Source of the DNA: an uncultured Ruthenibacterium sp.
GTDB lineage: Bacteria > Bacillota > Clostridia > Oscillospirales > Ruminococcaceae
Reading direction: 5' to 3'
Assembly (NCBI GenBank): GCA_944386555.1
Contig: CALXBN010000045.1
Location: 1-64,000, forward strand
Length of the DNA: 64,000 nucleotides
The notes beneath the pieces were generated by a model that was given only the letters and a program-made list of their open reading frames with translations, was not told the origin of the DNA and made no database searches. Of this stretch, positions 60,818-64,000 are shown one piece after another. The translations under genes and the position numbers were made by a program. Numbering within the stretch: position 1 is the first letter of the stretch; every line of letters starts with the position of its first letter.

Positions 60818-62106
60818 AGCGCCCGGATTTTCTGATTCTGTACGAGCACGTAGTGCGGGAGTACGAGAGCATCCTGCTGCTGAAGCTGGAGCTGGAGCGC
60901 CGGGGCTATGCGGTAGAGATCCAGCAGCTGCTGGACCGCAAGCAGCTGCGCCGGCGCCTGTGGGCCAAGCCCGAGGTACTGGTGGCCAGCTGCATGTACG
61001 ACGACGAGGCCATCAACAGCCACGTGTACAACAACGTGGGCGTGTGCAGCAAGGTGGTGAACCTGCACTGCGAGCAGATGCTCAGCGACACCCAGGAAGA
61101 GGGGGCCTGGTTCAACTTCTCCGGCAACGCCAAGCGCTGCGTGCAGACCTGCTGGGGCCGGCTGACCCAGCGCCGGCTGATGGCCCACGGCATGGAGGAA
61201 AAGAACTGCCCGGTGACCGGCGCGGTGATGATGGATTTCCTGCGCCCGGAATTTGCGGGTTATTTCAAGGACAAGGCCGCTTTGTGCCGGCAGTTCGGCC
61301 TGGACGCGGGCAAAAAGCTGATGCTGTACATCTCCTCCTTCGGCTACGCCAGCATGTCCGAGCAGGAGGTGGCGGAACTCTCGGCCATGGCCGGGGAAGA
61401 TTTTTCCGGTTTTGCCCGTACCAACCGTGTGAGCATGGAGCAGACCCTGGCCTGGTTCGACCGGTACCTGGGTGAGCACCCGGAGGTGGAACTGGTATAT
61501 CGGCGCCACCCCTCGGAGTGGAACAGCCCCGCGCTGGAGGCCCTGGCAAAAAAACGGCCCAATTTCCATGTGATTTTCGCCGACAGCGTCAAGCAGTGGA
61601 TCGTGGCGGCGGACCAGATCTTTATCTGGATGAGCACCGCCATCGCCGAGGTATACTTTGCCGGCAAGAGCTGCCACGTCCTGCGGCCGGTTCCCATCGA
61701 GCATGAGTACGACCCGGTGATCTACAAACACGCCCGGTGCGCGGCTACCTACGAGGATTTCTGCACTGCGGCTGCCGATGAAACCGCCCCCTTCCCCATT
61801 GAAAAGGATGTCATCGAGGGCTATTTCGACAAAAGCGGCACCCCCAGCTATATCCGCATGGCAGACCTTCTGGAAGAAGTATATAAAAACCCGCCCCGGG
61901 ACAACCCCTTTGCCCCGCCCTTCAGGCCTCATTTTAACTGGCTGAAGTACTTTGCCCTCATCGGTGTGCACCTGCTGTTTGCCATCAAATGGGACCCCAA
62001 GTTCCTGCCCTTCGCCAGCCGCATTTACGGCTATGTGGCCAAGGCCCATATCTCCCGGGCCGACGCCGCGGCCATGGAGGCGCGCATCCGCCCCTTTGTA
62101 AAATAG
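60814..62106 (+). CDS. Surface carbohydrate biosynthesis protein (GT-B-like)
   Basis: The 430-residue protein resembles the family labelled surface carbohydrate biosynthesis protein, found in nonulosonate clusters. C-terminal features suggest a GT-B fold with an HP motif and Ser/Thr signature as in polysialyl- and Kdo-transferases: VELVYRRHPSEWNSP, FADSVKQWIVAADQIFIWMSTAIAEVYFAGK. An N-terminal LILYEHVVREYESILLLKLELERRGY resembles the first half. It could use CMP-legionaminate as donor; this is inference. Coupled to the SGNH gene by an ATGA overlap. Confidence 0.7.
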   Translation: MKRPDFLILYEHVVREYESILLLKLELERRGYAVEIQQLLDRKQLRRRLWAKPEVLVASCMYDDEAINSHVYNNVGVCSKVVNLHCEQMLSDTQEEGAWFNFSGNAKRCVQTCWGRLTQRRLMAHGMEEKNCPVTGAVMMDFLRPEFAGYFKDKAALCRQFGLDAGKKLMLYISSFGYASMSEQEVAELSAMAGEDFSGFARTNRVSMEQTLAWFDRYLGEHPEVELVYRRHPSEWNSPALEALAKKRPNFHVIFADSVKQWIVAADQIFIWMSTAIAEVYFAGKSCHVLRPVPIEHEYDPVIYKHARCAATYEDFCTAAADETAPFPIEKDVIEGYFDKSGTPSYIRMADLLEEVYKNPPRDNPFAPPFRPHFNWLKYFALIGVHLLFAIKWDPKFLPFASRIYGYVAKAHISRADAAAMEARIRPFVK

Positions 62107-62108
62107 CC

Positions 62109-62137
62109 TTGTGCCCGGCGCGCCGCCGGGTTATAAT
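62109..62137 (+). promoter_or_regulatory. Promoter of the amidotransferase gene
   Basis: TTGTGC (62109-62114), 17 bases, TATAAT (62132-62137), 63 bases before the start codon. Confidence 0.65.
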
Positions 62138-62200
62138 AGAGCGAGAGGAAACACCGGAAGGCCGCCTTTGGGCGGCGGACCTGCCGAAAGGAGAACATCC

Positions 62201-63322
62201 ATGCGATACTGCAAAAAATGCACCATGCCCGACACACGCCCGGGCATTACTTTCGACGCGGAGGGCGTGTGCAGCGCCTGCCGCCACTACGAACACCGCG
62301 CCCAGGTGGACTGGAACGCCCGATGGAAGGAATTCGAGGCCCTGTGCAACAAATACCGGGGCATGAACGGCCCCGGCGGGTACGACTGCGCTGTGGCCGT
62401 CTCCGGCGGCAAAGACAGCCACTTTCAGGTATATATCCTGAAAGAAGTGATGCACATGAACCCCATCCTGTTCAGCGTGGAGGACAACTTCCCCATGACG
62501 GCGGCGGGCGTGCACAATTTGAAAAACCTCAGCGAGACCTTCGGATGCACCATCATCAGCTGCAAGCCCAATATCAAGGCCCAAAAAACGCTGATGCGCG
62601 CTTTCTTTGAAAAATACGGCAAACCCACCTGGTATGTGGACAGGCTGATCTACACCTTCCCGCTGCACATGGCGGCCAAATTCAACACGCCTTTTCTGTG
62701 CTATGGCGAAAATGTCAGTTTCGAGTACGGCGGCAGCGCCGACGGAGAGACCTACTCCGCCATGGGGCAGATTGAAAACGGCGTGGCCGTGGGCTTCCCC
62801 AAGGAGGAGCTGCTGAGCTATGGCGTTACCGAGAACGACCTGCAGCTTACAGAGGCGCCCACCAAGGAGGAGCTGGAAAAGCTGGACCCGTTCTATCTGA
62901 GCTACTTCCTGCCCTGGAACAGCTACCGCAACTACCAGCTGGCCAAAAGCCGGGGCTTCCATGACCTGACCCACGAGTGGGACCGCACCCACCACGCCGA
63001 AAACTTCGACCAGATCGACTCCCGGGCGTATCTGGTGCACTCCTGGCTGAAATACCCCAAGTTCGGCCATGCCGCCGCCACCGACTATACCGCCCGGTAC
63101 ATCCGCTACGGCATGATGACCCGCGAGGAGGCCATTCCCATCATCAAGGAGAGGGACGGCGCGCTGGACCCGCTGTGCGTGCGGGATTTCTGCGAATTCT
63201 GCGGATACACCGAGACAGAGTTCTGGGCCATTTTGGACAAATTCTACAACCGTGACCTGTTTGAAAAGGATGCCTATGGCCGCTGGGTGCTGAAGCACCC
63301 TATCTGGGAGGAGCAGGCCTGA
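62201..63322 (+). CDS. N-acetyl sugar amidotransferase (PseA/PtmG/WbpG-like)
   Basis: The 373-residue protein has the family opening YCKKCTMPDTRPGITFDAEG, a second CxxC (CSACRHYE), the ATP-pyrophosphatase loop VAVSGGKDSHFQVYI, LCYGENVSFEYGG, and EWDRTHHAENFDQIDSRAYL. PseA and PtmG convert an N-acetyl group of pseudaminic or legionaminic acid to acetamidino, needing an ammonia source. Here it suggests an acetamidino-legionaminate, though its partner glutaminase HisH-like gene is not present in the window. RBS AAAGGAG. Confidence 0.9.
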   Translation: MRYCKKCTMPDTRPGITFDAEGVCSACRHYEHRAQVDWNARWKEFEALCNKYRGMNGPGGYDCAVAVSGGKDSHFQVYILKEVMHMNPILFSVEDNFPMTAAGVHNLKNLSETFGCTIISCKPNIKAQKTLMRAFFEKYGKPTWYVDRLIYTFPLHMAAKFNTPFLCYGENVSFEYGGSADGETYSAMGQIENGVAVGFPKEELLSYGVTENDLQLTEAPTKEELEKLDPFYLSYFLPWNSYRNYQLAKSRGFHDLTHEWDRTHHAENFDQIDSRAYLVHSWLKYPKFGHAAATDYTARYIRYGMMTREEAIPIIKERDGALDPLCVRDFCEFCGYTETEFWAILDKFYNRDLFEKDAYGRWVLKHPIWEEQA

Positions 63323-63346
63323 TCCACAGGAAGAGCCAATACAGAA

Positions 63347-63380
63347 GAAAGGCCCCGGCTGCGCCGGGGCCTTTCTTTTT
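63347..63380. terminator. Bidirectional intrinsic terminator
   Basis: Stem GAAAGGCCCCGGC / GCCGGGGCCTTTC, loop TGC, followed by TTTTT, between convergent genes. Confidence 0.9.
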
Positions 63381-63398
63381 ACGGCGGTGCGGGCGGGC

Positions 63399-63977
63399 TT
63401 ACGGCGCATTCACCGGCGCCAGCCACAAGCGCACATGGAAACGTTTGCGCCAGCTTCCCAGCAGGGCTGTGTACATCCCGTCCAGATAGGCTGCCAGAGC
63501 CTCGTCGCTGAGGCCGGCAGCCGCCGCATTGGCAACGATGCGGTAGTGCACACCGTACACCCGGCTGCATATGCCCCGCAGGGCAAAGCCGTTGCGGGCA
63601 TAAAAATCCATGCGCCGCCGGCGCAGGGCGTTTTCCGCCTCGCTTTGGCTGTTCAGGTCTTCCACTTCCCCCACCACAGGTGCATCCAGCCGGGCATTCA
63701 GCGCCTGCAGGAAAGCGCCGCCGGCACCGGTGCCCCGCACCTGGGGTGCGCTGGCCAGATAGTCCAGCAGCAGCGCGCCCTGCCAGGCAAACAGGAACGC
63801 ATAGCTGCACACATGGCCCTGTTCGTCGAACCACCCCCAGCAAACATAGCGTCCGGCGGCAATATGCCGCTGGATGCTGCTCCAGGGGCGGATCTCCGCA
63901 GGCGGGAACGCCTGCTGGAACAAACTGCTCTTGTAGATCGTATGGATCTCGGACAACGTCAATTTGCGAAGCTGCAT
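63399..63977 (-). CDS. GNAT-family acetyltransferase
   Basis: The 192-residue protein has a GNAT fold: IRPWSSIQRHIAAGRYVCWGW, AFLFAWQGALLLDYLASAPQVRGTGAGGAFLQALNARL (acetyl-CoA loop VRGTGAGG) and FYARNGFALRGICSRVYGV. Its length equals LegH but the sequence does not look like LegH, and it is convergent with and outside the leg run. Substrate unknown. ATG 63977 follows GAGAGGGA. Confidence 0.8.
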   Translation of the reverse strand: MQLRKLTLSEIHTIYKSSLFQQAFPPAEIRPWSSIQRHIAAGRYVCWGWFDEQGHVCSYAFLFAWQGALLLDYLASAPQVRGTGAGGAFLQALNARLDAPVVGEVEDLNSQSEAENALRRRRMDFYARNGFALRGICSRVYGVHYRIVANAAAAGLSDEALAAYLDGMYTALLGSWRKRFHVRLWLAPVNAP

Positions 63978-64000
63978 GGAAACTCGTCCCTCTCTGTCAG

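Noticed and set aside
63399..63977. Calling the 192-residue GNAT protein LegH
   Set aside because: Only length matches. It is convergent with the glycan genes, beyond a strong terminator, and lacks sequence resemblance I could recognise.
1..64000. CRISPR arrays, tRNA or rRNA genes, prophage genes
   Set aside because: No repeat-spacer pattern, no cloverleaf-type sequence and no phage structural or integrase genes were seen apart from the IS remnant.

Overview
The window looks like a GC-rich low-GC-phylum relative: an anaerobic Firmicute of the Oscillospiraceae/Ruminococcaceae type (Faecalibacterium, Subdoligranulum, Gemmiger or Ruthenibacterium-like). Grounds for this are strong AGGAGG ribosome sites, sigma-A promoters with 17-base spacers, a guanine riboswitch, HrcA/CIRCE-type heat-shock control, a DUF3796 gene, an archaeal/eukaryotic-type ProRS, a LysRS carrying a C-terminal tRNA-binding domain, and a Cys-type sulfatase. 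Genus and species cannot be fixed from the sequence alone.

Left part (1-20.5 kb) is metabolic and accessory. It opens with the tail of an IS3-family element. After it come a mutarotase-like gene, a beta-hydroxyacid dehydrogenase with a sugar-binding lipoprotein, and a divergent cupin/aldo-keto reductase/carboxymuconolactone-decarboxylase operon opposite a flavodoxin. An XRE/DUF3796 pair with a palindromic operator, a GltD-like oxidoreductase and a class I amidotransferase hydrolase follow. Next are two sugar ABC permeases with a sulfatase (no ATPase gene, binding protein 7 kb away), NfeD plus a stomatin-like SPFH protein, and an AraC regulator divergent from two sugar-phosphate isomerase-like genes. 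The section ends with a secreted DUF4214 protein whose middle is much more AT-rich than its ends.

Middle part (20.5-38 kb) is mostly housekeeping. It holds a possible small RNA gene, a guanine riboswitch with its terminator in front of a purine permease, and Hsp20 behind two CIRCE-like elements. It continues with pgk-tpiA-gpmI, NERD and galM genes, a remnant of a C39-type peptidase, acyl carrier protein, proS, a DMT exporter, lysS, greA and an EF-G-like GTPase.

Right part (38-64 kb) is a surface-glycan region. A minus-strand run of tightly packed genes from a promoter at about 56.97 kb to a strong terminator at 38.16 kb encodes most of a legionaminic-acid pathway: LegB dehydratase, LegC aminotransferase, LegX GDP-sugar guanylyltransferase, LegI synthase, LegG hydrolysing epimerase and LegF CMP-transferase. 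Mixed with these are GT-C-like membrane proteins, two Gfo/Idh oxidoreductases, an O-acyltransferase, a PPP-like phosphatase and, unexpectedly, a Suppressor-of-fused (SUFU) domain protein. The run ends in a GNAT protein and a split ThrE exporter. Divergent plus-strand genes add a WG-repeat-like lipoprotein, an MBOAT acyltransferase with an SGNH/DltD-like partner, a GT-B-like surface carbohydrate protein and a PseA/PtmG-type N-acetyl sugar amidotransferase. Together they suggest a cell-surface glycan containing a modified (acylated, perhaps acetamidino) nonulosonic acid. The N-acetyltransferase LegH was not recognised here.
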